In this document: positions 35,514-44,092 of the stretch, piece by piece
How positions within the stretch are numbered: position 1 is the first letter of the stretch
How the letters are laid out: every line of letters starts with the position of its first letter
NCBI RefSeq assembly: GCF_016881065.1
Contig: NZ_WXYN01000016.1
Location: 27,004-91,003, forward strand
From: Planococcus soli
GTDB lineage: Bacteria > Bacillota > Bacilli > Bacillales_A > Planococcaceae
Direction: 5' to 3'
Length of the DNA: 64,000 nucleotides
Made by a program: the position numbers and the translations under genes
The notes under the pieces: generated by a model
What the model saw: only the letters and a program-made list of their open reading frames with translations
Told to the model about the DNA's origin: nothing
Databases searched by the model: none

Positions 35514-36335
35514 TTAAAATGAATTGCGGTCATCTTTTTTCGATTTTACCTGTTCGTCAATATCCGCTTCTTCCCGGCGGACAGTTTCATTGACCACTTC
35601 TGTGTCCTGAACTTTGCGTTTGCCGACAACAATTTCTTCACTGACGACGTCTTTTTTGCTCACTTCCACACGCTCTTCGGAAACCGGTATATGGATAGAT
35701 TCGCCGTCATCGTAAGCGCCCTTGTCCGTTAAGCCGCCTGTTCCAGGGCTGACTTCCTCGTTCACTGGCCGGCGTTCGACGTAAACTTCTTCGCGTTCTA
35801 CAGGGACTTCAATGGTCTGCTGCTCTTCAACAACGTGCTTGCCGACATTTACTTCACCTGTCTGTACGCGTTCCTTGTCGACGCTGAGGCGCTCTTCGTG
35901 GAGGCGCAGATGCTCTTCATCGCTCTGGCTGCCGGCAGCTGCTGTATTTGTGTTTACGGCTTCTGTCTGTGTGCCGGTGTATGGCTTATACGAATTGCCA
36001 TAGTCGCTGTTAACATAGAGCACGAGCTTGCCGTTTTCTACTTGTTGATAATACTCATCGGCTTCGCTGCTTCCCAACCCCATTTGCGTGAAAGCGTCCC
36101 GGGTAGAATCCTCCCCTGAAATAAAGGATTTGAATTTGCCCATCATGTCATCATCTTCCTGTGTATTCAAATGAACATCTGTCTGGCCTTGAACCATGGA
36201 CAGCTGATCGTCATGCTTGGCGATTACATACATATCCTCTTCTTTATAGCCTTGCGCTTTCAATTCGCTGATTTTATGCAAAACTTCCGCTTGTACATCA
36301 TATGCCTGGATTAATGTTGTTCCTTTGTTTGTCAT
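35514..36335 (-). CDS. DUF2382 general-stress protein (YsnF-like), second copy
   Basis: 273 residues and the same architecture as its neighbour: N-terminal 17M-type domain (IQAYDVQAEVLHKISELKAQGY, about residues 9-30, quoted loosely), a Thr/Asn-rich linker, then a DUF2382 domain with repeated EERL/EERV blocks and VVSEEIVVGKRKV. Start ATG at 36335 after TAGGAGGAATTGACA. It has its own terminator and its own sigma-B-like promoter, so the two copies are independent transcription units. Confidence 0.87.
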   Translation of the reverse strand: MTNKGTTLIQAYDVQAEVLHKISELKAQGYKEEDMYVIAKHDDQLSMVQGQTDVHLNTQEDDDMMGKFKSFISGEDSTRDAFTQMGLGSSEADEYYQQVENGKLVLYVNSDYGNSYKPYTGTQTEAVNTNTAAAGSQSDEEHLRLHEERLSVDKERVQTGEVNVGKHVVEEQQTIEVPVEREEVYVERRPVNEEVSPGTGGLTDKGAYDDGESIHIPVSEERVEVSKKDVVSEEIVVGKRKVQDTEVVNETVRREEADIDEQVKSKKDDRNSF

Positions 36336-36388
36336 TGTCAATTCCTCCTAATAGTGATAAATCACCTGTAAAGTAAGGTAATGATAAT

Positions 36389-36414
36389 CTACCCCGTTGT
36401 TTTTCAAAATAAAC
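36389..36414 (-). promoter_or_regulatory. Candidate sigma-B promoter
   Basis: Minus strand GTTTAT, 14 bases, GGGTAG, close to the consensus GTTTAA-N12-15-GGGTAT. Confidence 0.65.
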
Positions 36415-36463
36415 CCGATGAAAAAGAAAGGCTTGCTTTACTGAACAATATTTAATACAATTT

Positions 36464-36484
36464 AAAGCGTAATCATTACTATTT
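36464..36484. promoter_or_regulatory. Zur box upstream of the CobW-type GTPase
   Basis: AAAGCGTAAT-C-ATTACTATTT matches the B. subtilis Zur operator AAATCGTAAT-N-ATTACGATTT at most positions, about 30 bases before the start. Confidence 0.82.
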
Positions 36485-36512
36485 ATAGAATTTGAAAGGA
36501 GAATATGCCATC

Positions 36513-37631
36513 ATGGAAAAACTTGTTCCGGTAACAGTGCTGAGCGGATATCTTGGAGCCGGAAAAACGACTTTACTCAATCACCTATTGCATAATCGGG
36601 AGAATCTCAAAGTCGCGGTGATCGTCAATGACATGAGTGAAGTAAATATAGACGCAGCTTTGGTCAAACAAGGAGGCTTTTTGCAAACAGAAGAAAAGCT
36701 CGTGCAAATGCAGAATGGCTGCATCTGCTGCACCTTGAGGGAAGACCTGATGCTGGAAGTTGAGAAGCTGGTGAAACTGGGAGACATCGACTGCATCGTC
36801 ATCGAATCATCGGGAATCAGTGAGCCTCTGCCGGTAGCGCAGACCTTTACATACCAGGACGAAGAAATCGGCGTCGACTTAACCAAAATATGCCGCTTGG
36901 ACACGTTGGTCACCATAGTTGATGGCTATACTTTTTGGAAGGACTTTGCGTCAGGTGAGTCGCTGCTGGAAAGAAATCAGGAAGCTACTGCAGAAGATGT
37001 CCGTGAAATTTCAGATTTGCTGATTGACCAAATTGAATTTGCTGATGTTATCTTATTAAACAAAATGGATTTGGTTGCGCCGCATGAACAGAAGCGGCTG
37101 AAAGAGCTGCTTGCAGCTTTGAATCCAGACGCGCAGATCATCGAAACGGTGCATTCGAAAGTAGCTTTCGACCAGGTAGTAAATACCGGCTTATTCGACT
37201 TTGAAAAATCGAGCCAAAGCGCAGGCTGGATAAAGGAGTTGAACGAAGAGCACATTCCCGAATCCGAGGAATACGGAATTGCTTCATTTGTTTATCGGAG
37301 CCAGAAACCGTTTCATCCAGAACGGCTAATGGAATGGATTTTGGAATGGCCGGTGGAAGTTGTTCGTGCCAAAGGGTTTTTATGGCTGGCAACAAGAACG
37401 GAAGCAGCTGTCTTATTGTCGCAGGCTGGTCCATCGCTCGGCATTGAGCATGCGGGCGGATGGGATCTGGAAAATGGCGTTAAAATGACTGAGCTCGTGC
37501 TGATCGGCATCGATATGGACCAAACAGTCATTGCCCAAGAGTTGGATCGGTGTTTGTTGACAGATAAAGAAGCTGAACAGGATTGGACAACATTCCACGA
37601 TCCGCTGCCAGCATTTCAATTACTTTCTTAA
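36513..37631 (+). CDS. CobW/COG0523 GTP-binding zinc metallochaperone (YciC/ZigA-like)
   Basis: 372 residues. Walker A GAGKTT is at 15-20, the metal-binding CxCC is at 69-72 ([11 protein letters not shown]), the GTPase base motif is LNKMDL, and a C-terminal CobW_C domain follows. COG0523 GTPases deliver zinc to client enzymes under starvation. It is preceded by a Zur box and followed in operon by zinc-independent ribosomal proteins, so de-repression in zinc deficiency is expected. ATG 36513 follows AAAGGAG with slightly long spacing. Confidence 0.92.
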   Translation: MEKLVPVTVLSGYLGAGKTTLLNHLLHNRENLKVAVIVNDMSEVNIDAALVKQGGFLQTEEKLVQMQNGCICCTLREDLMLEVEKLVKLGDIDCIVIESSGISEPLPVAQTFTYQDEEIGVDLTKICRLDTLVTIVDGYTFWKDFASGESLLERNQEATAEDVREISDLLIDQIEFADVILLNKMDLVAPHEQKRLKELLAALNPDAQIIETVHSKVAFDQVVNTGLFDFEKSSQSAGWIKELNEEHIPESEEYGIASFVYRSQKPFHPERLMEWILEWPVEVVRAKGFLWLATRTEAAVLLSQAGPSLGIEHAGGWDLENGVKMTELVLIGIDMDQTVIAQELDRCLLTDKEAEQDWTTFHDPLPAFQLLS

Positions 37632-37644
37632 GGAGGGGAAAATG

Positions 37645-37794
37645 ATGAGAGTCAATATCACATTGGCGTGTACAGAAACCGGCGACCGGAATTACAGCAC
37701 AACGAAAAACAAGCGTACAAACCCGGAACGCATTGAATTAAAAAAATACAGTCCGCGTCTCAAAAAAGTTACGATTCACCGTGAGACGAAATAA
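37645..37794 (+). CDS. rpmG: 50S ribosomal protein L33, zinc-independent form
   Basis: 49 residues: [17 protein letters not shown] at the start and [10 protein letters not shown] at the end, the L33 pattern. Canonical zinc-binding L33 has four cysteines (CTEC and KYCP plus one more); here only one remains (TETG and KYSP replace the others), so it is the C-minus paralogue that substitutes for the zinc form. It starts 13 bases after the CobW gene with AAGGAGGGG, clearly in the same Zur-controlled operon. Confidence 0.93.
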   Translation: MRVNITLACTETGDRNYSTTKNKRTNPERIELKKYSPRLKKVTIHRETK

Positions 37795-37810
37795 TTTTTT
37801 TGTGAAAATT

Positions 37811-37831
37811 AAATCGTAATAATTACAACTA
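37811..37831. promoter_or_regulatory. Second Zur box, upstream of rpsN
   Basis: AAATCGTAAT-A-ATTACAACTA: the left half is an exact match to the Zur operator, the right half nearly so. It lies 12 bases before the rpsN start, giving rpsN its own control. Confidence 0.85.
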
Positions 37832-37843
37832 GGAGGCAATAGA

Positions 37844-38113
37844 ATGGCTAAAAAATCAAAAATTGCACGCCACAAAAAGCAGAAAGAGATGGTTGAACAC
37901 TATGCGGAGCTGCGGCAAGAGCTTATAGAAAAAGGAGACTTTCAAGCATTGTCTGGTTTGCCGAAGGATTCATCCCCAGTCCGCTTGAACAATCGATGCG
38001 GTGTGACAGGGAGACCGCGCGGATTTATGCGCAAGTTTGGCATGTCTCGCATCGTTTTTCGTGAGCTGGCGCATAAAGGACAGATTCCAGGGGTTAAAAA
38101 AGCCAGCTGGTAA
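37844..38113 (+). CDS. rpsN: 30S ribosomal protein S14, zinc-independent long form
   Basis: 89 residues, the long C-minus S14 type ([12 protein letters not shown], then [27 protein letters not shown], about residues 50-76, quoted loosely). It lacks the CxxC pairs of the 61-residue zinc-binding form. In Bacillus this paralogue is made under zinc limitation to release zinc from ribosomes, which fits the Zur box just upstream. Start after CTAGGAGGCAATAGA. Confidence 0.95.
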   Translation: MAKKSKIARHKKQKEMVEHYAELRQELIEKGDFQALSGLPKDSSPVRLNNRCGVTGRPRGFMRKFGMSRIVFRELAHKGQIPGVKKASW

Positions 38114-38177
38114 GCTCTTTTTTCGACTCAACTTTTCTCGAGAATTGAAAATTTCATTGTTTTATAAATATTATCTG

Positions 38178-38206
38178 ACAGCAGGCTTTCGATTCTGCTG
38201 TTTTTC
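38178..38206 (+). terminator. Probable terminator of the Zur operon
   Basis: Stem CAGCAG / CTGCTG with a 10-base loop and five T, about 65 bases after rpsN. Confidence 0.6.
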
Positions 38207-38357
38207 TATTGTGCTGAAAATGGCAATGAAGAGACTTAAAGATTTCGTTATTTTCCGTTTTAGCCAGTCTATTGATGCTATGATTAGGCTATATTTTACT
38301 TTTATATAATATAGAATGATCTTTTTACCAATAAGGTCACAGAAGGTGGAATTTACG

Positions 38358-39158
38358 ATGGGAATTGATATTTTAAAGCGCAATAATGTACAGATTAAGG
38401 GGCAGGGTGAAAAAATCTTATTGTTTGGCCATGGATTTGGCTGCGACCAACAGGTTTGGAATAATACCGTCAAAGAATTTGAAACGGATTACCGAGTCAT
38501 CACCTTTGATTATGTAGGTTCAGGAAACAGCGACAAGTCAGCTTATTCAAAAGAACGCTACAGCACGTTGGATGGCTATAAGCAGGATTTGCTGGAAATC
38601 TGCGATTCATTGGGACTTGAAGAAATAGTATTCGTCGGACATTCGGTCAGTGCCATGATCGGTATGCTGGCCTCGATTGAGCGCCCTGAACTGATGGGCA
38701 AAATGATTATGATCGGACCGTCTCCATATTACATGAACGTTCCTGGATACAATGGCGGATTTGAACGGACAGATATTGATGAATTGTTGGATATGATGGA
38801 AACCAATTACATGGAATGGGCAAAATACCTGGCGCCAGTTGTTATGCAAAATGACGGTCGCCCTGAGTTGGCTGAGGATTTTGAACAGATGCTTTGTTCA
38901 AATGATCCGCTGATTGCCCGCCAATTCGCTGAAGTGACGTTTACATCGGACCTTCGGGACAAGTTGGATAAAGTGACAGTGCCTACCCTGATCCTGCAGC
39001 CGAATTTTGATGCTATTGCGCCGCCGGAGGTTGGCCAGTATGTCCACGATCATATTGCTGGCAGCGAATTGATCGTGATGGAAGCCGTGGGCCATAATCC
39101 ACATTTGAGTGATGCGGATGAAACGGTGGGATTGATCAAGGCATATTTGGCACAGTAG
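38358..39158 (+). CDS. rsbQ: RsbQ-like alpha/beta hydrolase, stress-signal sensor
   Basis: 266 residues, full-length match to the RsbQ pattern: HGFGCDQQVWN, FDYVGSGNSD, RYSTLDGYKQDLLEICDSL, GHSVSAMIGMLASIERPEL, then SDPLIARQF-like SNDPLIARQF. The catalytic triad is visible as Ser96, Asp218 and His246. In B. subtilis RsbQ works with the PAS-phosphatase RsbP in the energy-stress branch of sigma-B activation; relatives include the plant hormone receptors D14 and KAI2. Here the next gene encodes PAS-GGDEF instead of a phosphatase. Start ATG 38358 after AGAAGGTGG. Confidence 0.93.
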   Translation: MGIDILKRNNVQIKGQGEKILLFGHGFGCDQQVWNNTVKEFETDYRVITFDYVGSGNSDKSAYSKERYSTLDGYKQDLLEICDSLGLEEIVFVGHSVSAMIGMLASIERPELMGKMIMIGPSPYYMNVPGYNGGFERTDIDELLDMMETNYMEWAKYLAPVVMQNDGRPELAEDFEQMLCSNDPLIARQFAEVTFTSDLRDKLDKVTVPTLILQPNFDAIAPPEVGQYVHDHIAGSELIVMEAVGHNPHLSDADETVGLIKAYLAQ

Positions 39159-39172
39159 GGAGAGTGGGTACA

Positions 39173-40108
39173 GTGGAACAGCAACTCGACAGGGCGCCTT
39201 GCGGTTATCTGGTTCTGGACCAGGGATTACGGATAGTCGAAATGAATACAACCTTGCGGACCATGACAGGGACAGAAAATCCGCAGCATATGCATGATTT
39301 GTTGACAGCTGCTTCAAGGGTTTACTTCCATACCTATTTTATTCCTTCTATCATGATGTACGGAACGGTTAATGAAATGTTTTTAACCTTGAAAAGCAAA
39401 GCGGGACCAATGCCCGTACTGATGAACACGACAGAACGGGACGGATTTTATGAATGCGCGCTGATTCAAATGAGTGTCCGTGGAGAATATGAAAAAGAAT
39501 TGCTGCTGGCCAAACGCAAAGCTGAAGACATCAACCGGGAGACGGCGGAAGCTTATGGGAAACTGCAGATTTTAATGGGAAAAGTAGAGTCCAAGCAATT
39601 GGAGTTGATGGACCTTAACCTGGAGTTGCAACACTTGGCAATCACGGACCAACTGACCGGCTTGAAAAACCGCAGATACTTGGAAGAACAGCTCAATAAC
39701 CTTTTGCGGCAGGCAAGCAACGGCAGAAAAGTGGCAGTTTTGGTTTTGGATATTGATCATTTCAAGCAAGTCAACGATACCTATGGCCACCAGATGGGGG
39801 ATGCCGTACTGCAGGAATTGGCCTGGCGCCTGGAAGCTGAAGTTGGAGCTGAGGATGTTGTGGCACGTCTCGGTGGTGAGGAGTTTGTCGTTATCATGCC
39901 CGATGCCGGAGCTGAGGAAGGGCAGGCCATGGGCAATGCGCTGTGCAGCCGTTTGGCCTCCGCTGACTGGCAGCACATACCTGTCACAGTCAGTATCGGT
40001 GTTGCAGCTTATGTACCTGGGGATAAAGTGGAAAGTCTGCTGTCTCGGGCTGATGGTTTTCTTTACAAAGCTAAAGCCAGCGGCAGGAATTGTGTTGTCG
40101 GAAATTAA
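39173..40108 (+). CDS. PAS-GGDEF protein, probable diguanylate cyclase
   Basis: About 311 residues: an N-terminal PAS domain (about 5-105), a coiled-coil linker (about 106-155), then a GGDEF domain with TDQLTGLKNRRYL, DIDHFKQVND and the active site GGEEF at 234-238, which should make c-di-GMP. The RxxD inhibitory site is absent (Gly225 in place of Arg). It lies 14 bases after rsbQ and has the N-terminal layout of RsbP, with GGDEF where RsbP has a PP2C phosphatase. Start GTG 39173 or 39164. Confidence 0.9.
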   Translation: MEQQLDRAPCGYLVLDQGLRIVEMNTTLRTMTGTENPQHMHDLLTAASRVYFHTYFIPSIMMYGTVNEMFLTLKSKAGPMPVLMNTTERDGFYECALIQMSVRGEYEKELLLAKRKAEDINRETAEAYGKLQILMGKVESKQLELMDLNLELQHLAITDQLTGLKNRRYLEEQLNNLLRQASNGRKVAVLVLDIDHFKQVNDTYGHQMGDAVLQELAWRLEAEVGAEDVVARLGGEEFVVIMPDAGAEEGQAMGNALCSRLASADWQHIPVTVSIGVAAYVPGDKVESLLSRADGFLYKAKASGRNCVVGN

Positions 40109-40246
40109 ATGAAGAACGATACTGAACATCCGCCTTTGAGGCGGGTGTATTTTTATGCAGGAAAATCGGGAAATAAACCCATTACATTCCTTGATTCAAG
40201 AGCTATAATAAGCATATGAAAAATATCTTTATCTTTGGAGGTTGCG

Positions 40247-41086
40247 ATGGAAAAAGATAATCAGTTGCTGGGGGAACGTGTGCTGGCGGATAAAGAATTA
40301 ATCGCTCAATTAATCCATGAGGAAGCGGTCAAGGATGTACCGGCGGAGCAGCTCCAAATGCATGAAACTTTTATCGGCATCGTCAATAAGGTGCGAACTG
40401 ATTTTGTGGAATTGATTGGGGAATCGATCATCAATAGCTGTGATATGCAAAAAGTTTATATCAATATTCAAGAATGGGGAGAAGCAACGGGAAACTTTTT
40501 TCTTGAAAACGAACAGTCGCTCGAAGACGCGTTAGCGGAAACCTCGCTCTACCGCAAACATATCGGGACGGTGATCAAGACGGAAGCGATACAGAAGAAG
40601 ATGGAGCTTCAAAGTCTTTTTGATGCTATGGAGCTTTTTCATTCCTTATTGGATTATGCGGCCTATTCGTATACACAGGCTTACACGGAATCTTATAGGC
40701 GGAGATTGAAAGCGTCGAGAAAGGAATTTTTGGAACTCTCAGCTCCTGTAGTACCTGTCAGTGACCAAATCGCCATTTTGCCGTTAGTTGGCAGCATTGA
40801 AATTGACCGCGCCCGTTATATTTTAGAGAAAACCCTGTTGTCTGCAAATCAGTTGAAAATCAAAGTGTTGATTGTAGATCTTTCTGGAGTGGTGCGGGTA
40901 GACTCGATGGTGGCAGAGCAAATCATTAAAATTATCCAGTCGCTGAAGCTCGTCGGTGTGCGTTCGGTACTGACAGGCATTCGGCCGGAAATCGCCCGAA
41001 CGATGGCTGAAATTGGTGTCGATCTAGGGAATTTGGAAATCGGCGGCAGTTTGAAGCGTGTGCTGGACCAGATGAAAATCAGTTAA
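40247..41086 (+). CDS. RsbR-like stressosome protein
   Basis: 279 residues. The N-terminal about 150 residues are a helical, globin-like non-haem sensor domain; residues about 165-279 are a STAS domain (VVPVSDQIAILPLVGSIEIDRAR, about 168-190, quoted loosely, then DLSGV and LTGIRPEIA). It is the RsbR/RsbRA group, which forms the stressosome with RsbS and RsbT and controls sigma-B or c-di-GMP outputs. The first phospho-acceptor position is Ser (VDSMVA) where RsbR usually has Thr; the second Thr (LTGIRP) is kept. Start after TGGAGGTTGCG. Confidence 0.9.
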   Translation: MEKDNQLLGERVLADKELIAQLIHEEAVKDVPAEQLQMHETFIGIVNKVRTDFVELIGESIINSCDMQKVYINIQEWGEATGNFFLENEQSLEDALAETSLYRKHIGTVIKTEAIQKKMELQSLFDAMELFHSLLDYAAYSYTQAYTESYRRRLKASRKEFLELSAPVVPVSDQIAILPLVGSIEIDRARYILEKTLLSANQLKIKVLIVDLSGVVRVDSMVAEQIIKIIQSLKLVGVRSVLTGIRPEIARTMAEIGVDLGNLEIGGSLKRVLDQMKIS

Positions 41087-41090
41087 AAAA

Positions 41091-41130
41091 GAAAAATGCC
41101 GAAGGCCCTCAGGCCTCGGCATTTTTCTTT
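41091..41130. terminator. Bidirectional terminator
   Basis: Stem GAAAAATGCCGA..GGCC / GGCC..TCGGCATTTTTC, between convergent rsbR and dapA. Confidence 0.87.
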
Positions 41131-41137
41131 TAATAAA

Positions 41138-42028
41138 TTAGTTGGTGACAGCCTCAGAATGAAGATCTGGCAGAGATTTGCGCAATGCTGAGGTTTCTTC
41201 CTCTGTCAAAGGGATCATCGGCAGACGAACGCCGCCCACTCTGATTCCGGTCAAGTTAAGTGCCGCTTTAACAGGAGTTGGATTTGGTGCAGCGAACAAA
41301 GCTTTCATTGTAGGCAATAATCGTCTGTGGATGGCCGCTGCTTTTTTGACGTCGCCTGTTTTGAAGCTGGTGACCATGTCCTGCATATCGTTGCCGATAA
41401 TGTGTGCGGAGACCGACACGATGCCAGTGCCGCCGATGGACAGCATCGGCAAAGTCAGGCTGTCGTCGCCGCTGTAGACGGAAAATGAAGCTGGTGTTTT
41501 TTCGATGATTTCTGCAGCTGCGTCCAAGTCTCCACTCGCTTCTTTAACAGAAACGATGTTGTCGATCTTGGACAATCGAATGATGGTCTCTGGAGACAAA
41601 TTGACGACACTGCGCCCTGGAATGTTGTACAGCATGACCGGCAGGGTTGTCGACTGGGCAATCGCCTCGAAATGCTGGAACATGCCCTCTTGCGATGGCT
41701 TGTTGTAATAAGGAGTGACCAGCATAATGCCGTCAACGCCCGCTTCTTCTGCCTGTCTCGTCAATGATATGGAAGCGCGTGTGTTGTTGGAGCCGGTCCC
41801 TGCAATTACCGGAATCCGTCCAGCGACTGTATTGACGGTGAACTGGAACAGCTCTGCTTTTTCGTCTGTCGATAATGTTGGCGATTCACCTGTTGTACCT
41901 GCGACGACAAGACCGTCTGAACCGTTTGCTATTAAATGCTCTATCAGTTTCTGTGTTGCCGGAAAATCGATTTCTCCATGTTGATCGAACGGCGTCACCA
42001 TTGCTGTAATTACTTGGCCGAAATTCAT
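41138..42028 (-). CDS. dapA: 4-hydroxy-tetrahydrodipicolinate synthase
   Basis: 296 residues. It condenses pyruvate with aspartate semialdehyde, the first committed step of lysine/diaminopimelate synthesis. The Schiff-base lysine is K162 (VSVKEASGD) and the proton-relay tyrosine Y134 (LYNIPGRS); GTTGESPTLS is the pyruvate/ASA-binding loop. I start at ATG 42028; the frame runs upstream to 42271 but that part is the riboswitch leader. Monocistronic, controlled by the lysine riboswitch. Confidence 0.96.
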   Translation of the reverse strand: MNFGQVITAMVTPFDQHGEIDFPATQKLIEHLIANGSDGLVVAGTTGESPTLSTDEKAELFQFTVNTVAGRIPVIAGTGSNNTRASISLTRQAEEAGVDGIMLVTPYYNKPSQEGMFQHFEAIAQSTTLPVMLYNIPGRSVVNLSPETIIRLSKIDNIVSVKEASGDLDAAAEIIEKTPASFSVYSGDDSLTLPMLSIGGTGIVSVSAHIIGNDMQDMVTSFKTGDVKKAAAIHRRLLPTMKALFAAPNPTPVKAALNLTGIRVGGVRLPMIPLTEEETSALRKSLPDLHSEAVTN

Positions 42029-42092
42029 AAAAAACACACCCTTTTCTAATTTTTGTCGAAGCTTAGAGGTGAGGGGAAAGTCAGGAAGGAAC

Positions 42093-42124
42093 AAAAAAGC
42101 AGCAACGAGGGGTCCCGTTGCTGC
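42093..42124 (-). terminator. Riboswitch-controlled terminator of dapA
   Basis: Minus-strand stem GCAGCAACG / CGTTGCTGC followed by six T, between the lysine riboswitch and dapA. Confidence 0.85.
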
Positions 42125-42161
42125 AGTAGAAACAATGTTTACCATTCGTTCCTGTGCATCA

Positions 42162-42328
42162 GATAGCCCTCCATATAGTTTCCTATATGACAGTCCTGCA
42201 TTTATTGAATGCAGACCCAGCGAACAGAAATATGAGATTTCCGCCACTTCGGCAAATCCCCCTTTCGGCAAACGTCAATGGATCTCATCATCCTCGTTTT
42301 GCGTACTGATGGTTTTTGCGCCTCTATC
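42162..42328 (-). promoter_or_regulatory. Lysine riboswitch (L box)
   Basis: Read on the minus strand: P1 GATAG (start of GATAGAGGCGC) pairs with the closing GGGCTATC; conserved blocks AGTACGC, GCCGAAAGG, TTGCCGAAGTGG, CTGGGTCTGCA and GGACTGTCATA occur in the L-box order. A terminator and then dapA follow, so lysine binding should stop transcription. Confidence 0.93.
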
Positions 42329-42442
42329 CTACTCCTAAAAAAGCTGGAGCAAGAAATATTTAATTAGCTGTACTATAACAAATTTCTCTGTCAATTGCAA
42401 GATGAAGTACGTAAAATCTTAGGAGGGATGAGGTGATCCAAG

Positions 42443-43054
42443 ATGGATGAAAGAGATTATGAACGTCTGCTGAGCATTGCGACAGCGGGAAATCAGCAGG
42501 GCTTTACGGATTCGCTGCACCACAACCGCTATGAACCGACACCTTATGAACTGCTTGACAAGCTGTTCCAACATTACAGCCTGTCGCCTGGAGACAGGCT
42601 GGTGGATGTCGGAAGCGGTAAAGGGCGCCTGAATTTTTATATCCACCACTTATTCGGTGTGGAAAGTGCCGGAATCGAGATGAACCCGGCATTTTACGCT
42701 GAGGCCATTGAAAATAAAAAACAGTACTTTAAAAAGCACAAAAGGGATGAACAGAGCATCCAATTTTATAATTGCCTGGCGCAAGACTACCCGGTAGCAG
42801 CAAGCGACAATAAGTTTTATTTCTTTAATCCGTTTTCTGTACAGCTGTTCATCACTTTCATTAATAGAGTTTTGCGCTCAGCCGAAACGGATCCGCGAAC
42901 GGTGGAAGTGATCCTGTTTTTTGCTTCTCAAGATTACAGCGACTTTCTGGAAAACAGCACTGCCTTTCAATTGGTGGAAGAAATTCCGCTGCCGGATTTC
43001 GATAAGGATATACGTGAACGATTTTTAATTTATCGGCTGCCTAAAATGGATTAG
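42443..43054 (+). CDS. Class I SAM-dependent methyltransferase
   Basis: 203 residues. Motif I is LVDVGSGKGRLNFY, followed by GIEMNP (post-I acidic residue) and a motif IV-like FFNPFS, where an NPF/NPPF triad hints at a nucleobase or amide target, although FNPF also occurs in unassigned families. Substrate unknown. Monocistronic; start after GGAGGGATGAGGTGATCCAAG. Confidence 0.8.
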   Translation: MDERDYERLLSIATAGNQQGFTDSLHHNRYEPTPYELLDKLFQHYSLSPGDRLVDVGSGKGRLNFYIHHLFGVESAGIEMNPAFYAEAIENKKQYFKKHKRDEQSIQFYNCLAQDYPVAASDNKFYFFNPFSVQLFITFINRVLRSAETDPRTVEVILFFASQDYSDFLENSTAFQLVEEIPLPDFDKDIRERFLIYRLPKMD

Positions 43055-43113
43055 AAACAAGCCGGTAATGGGTATGCTTAAACTAAAAAACAATTGTGAA
43101 ACGAGGAACCCGT

Positions 43114-43959
43114 ATGAAGTGGAAGGGCAGAGCAAGAAGCAGAAATGTAGAAGACCGGAGAGGGAAAGGCGGTGCAGTAGTTGCCGGCGGCGGCATCGGA
43201 GGCATCCTGATTGTGCTGCTGGTGGCATTTTTAGGCGGGGACCCCGGTGTGATCCTCAATCAAATGGGCGGATCGGCAGGAACCTCATCAAATCAGCCAT
43301 ATGAAGCGACTGCGGAAGAAGAGGAACTGGCTGAATTCGTCTCGGTCGTTTTGGCAGATACTGAGCAGGTCTGGACAGAGGTATTTGAGGAAGAGGGCAT
43401 GGAATATGTCGAACCGACACTGGTGCTTTACAGCGGAAGCGTTGAGTCTGCATGCGGAACGGCCGGCGCATCCGTCGGACCATTTTATTGTCCGGGAGAC
43501 TATAAACTATACATCGATCTAAGCTTTTATGATGAACTCCAGAACCAGTTCCAGGCGCCAGGGGATTTTGCCATGGCCTATGTTGTGGCGCATGAAGTGG
43601 GCCACCATGTCCAAAACCTGCTCGGCGTCATGGAAGAAGTACAGCCGCTGCGCAATCAATTGAGTGAAGAAGAATACAATAAAGTGCAGGTTCGCCTGGA
43701 ACTGCAGGCAGATTATTTGTCTGGGGTCTGGGCGCATCACGCGCAGGGCATGGGCTACTTGGAGGAAGGAGACCTGGAAGAAGCGTTGACAGCGGCGAGT
43801 GCCGTTGGAGACGATACAATCCAGCAGCGTTCGCGCGGATATGTAGTGCCGGAAAGTTTTACCCATGGCAGTTCGGACCAGCGCAAGCGCTGGTTCTATA
43901 AAGGGTTCGAAGCCGGCAACTTAAAAGAAGGCGATACCTTCAATGCGACCGATTTGTGA
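43114..43959 (+). CDS. Neutral zinc metallopeptidase (YpfJ family)
   Basis: 281 residues. The N-terminal KWKGRARSRNVEDRRG segment and a glycine-rich membrane helix (about 20-42) are followed by an extracytoplasmic peptidase domain of PF04228 with HEVGHH at 160-165, the zinc-binding HExxH. The family end (SHGSSDQR-like THGSSDQRKRWFYKGFEAGN) is present. Its physiological substrate is unknown. I use ATG 43114 after ACGAGGAACCCGT. Confidence 0.9.
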   Translation: MKWKGRARSRNVEDRRGKGGAVVAGGGIGGILIVLLVAFLGGDPGVILNQMGGSAGTSSNQPYEATAEEEELAEFVSVVLADTEQVWTEVFEEEGMEYVEPTLVLYSGSVESACGTAGASVGPFYCPGDYKLYIDLSFYDELQNQFQAPGDFAMAYVVAHEVGHHVQNLLGVMEEVQPLRNQLSEEEYNKVQVRLELQADYLSGVWAHHAQGMGYLEEGDLEEALTAASAVGDDTIQQRSRGYVVPESFTHGSSDQRKRWFYKGFEAGNLKEGDTFNATDL

Positions 43960-44092
43960 CTGTACTTCATTTTAGGGGCTGGAATTCGAAGGGCGCGGCA
44001 TTGATATTTTGGCCGTTGTGATTCATTATAAAGAATAGACAGTCTTTTTATCTCGGATGAAAAGAAATCCAGCTCTATGAAGGAAGTACAAC

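Noticed and set aside
42029-42271. N-terminal extension of DapA
   Set aside because: The extension is translated lysine riboswitch and terminator; the ATG at 42028 gives normal DapA length.
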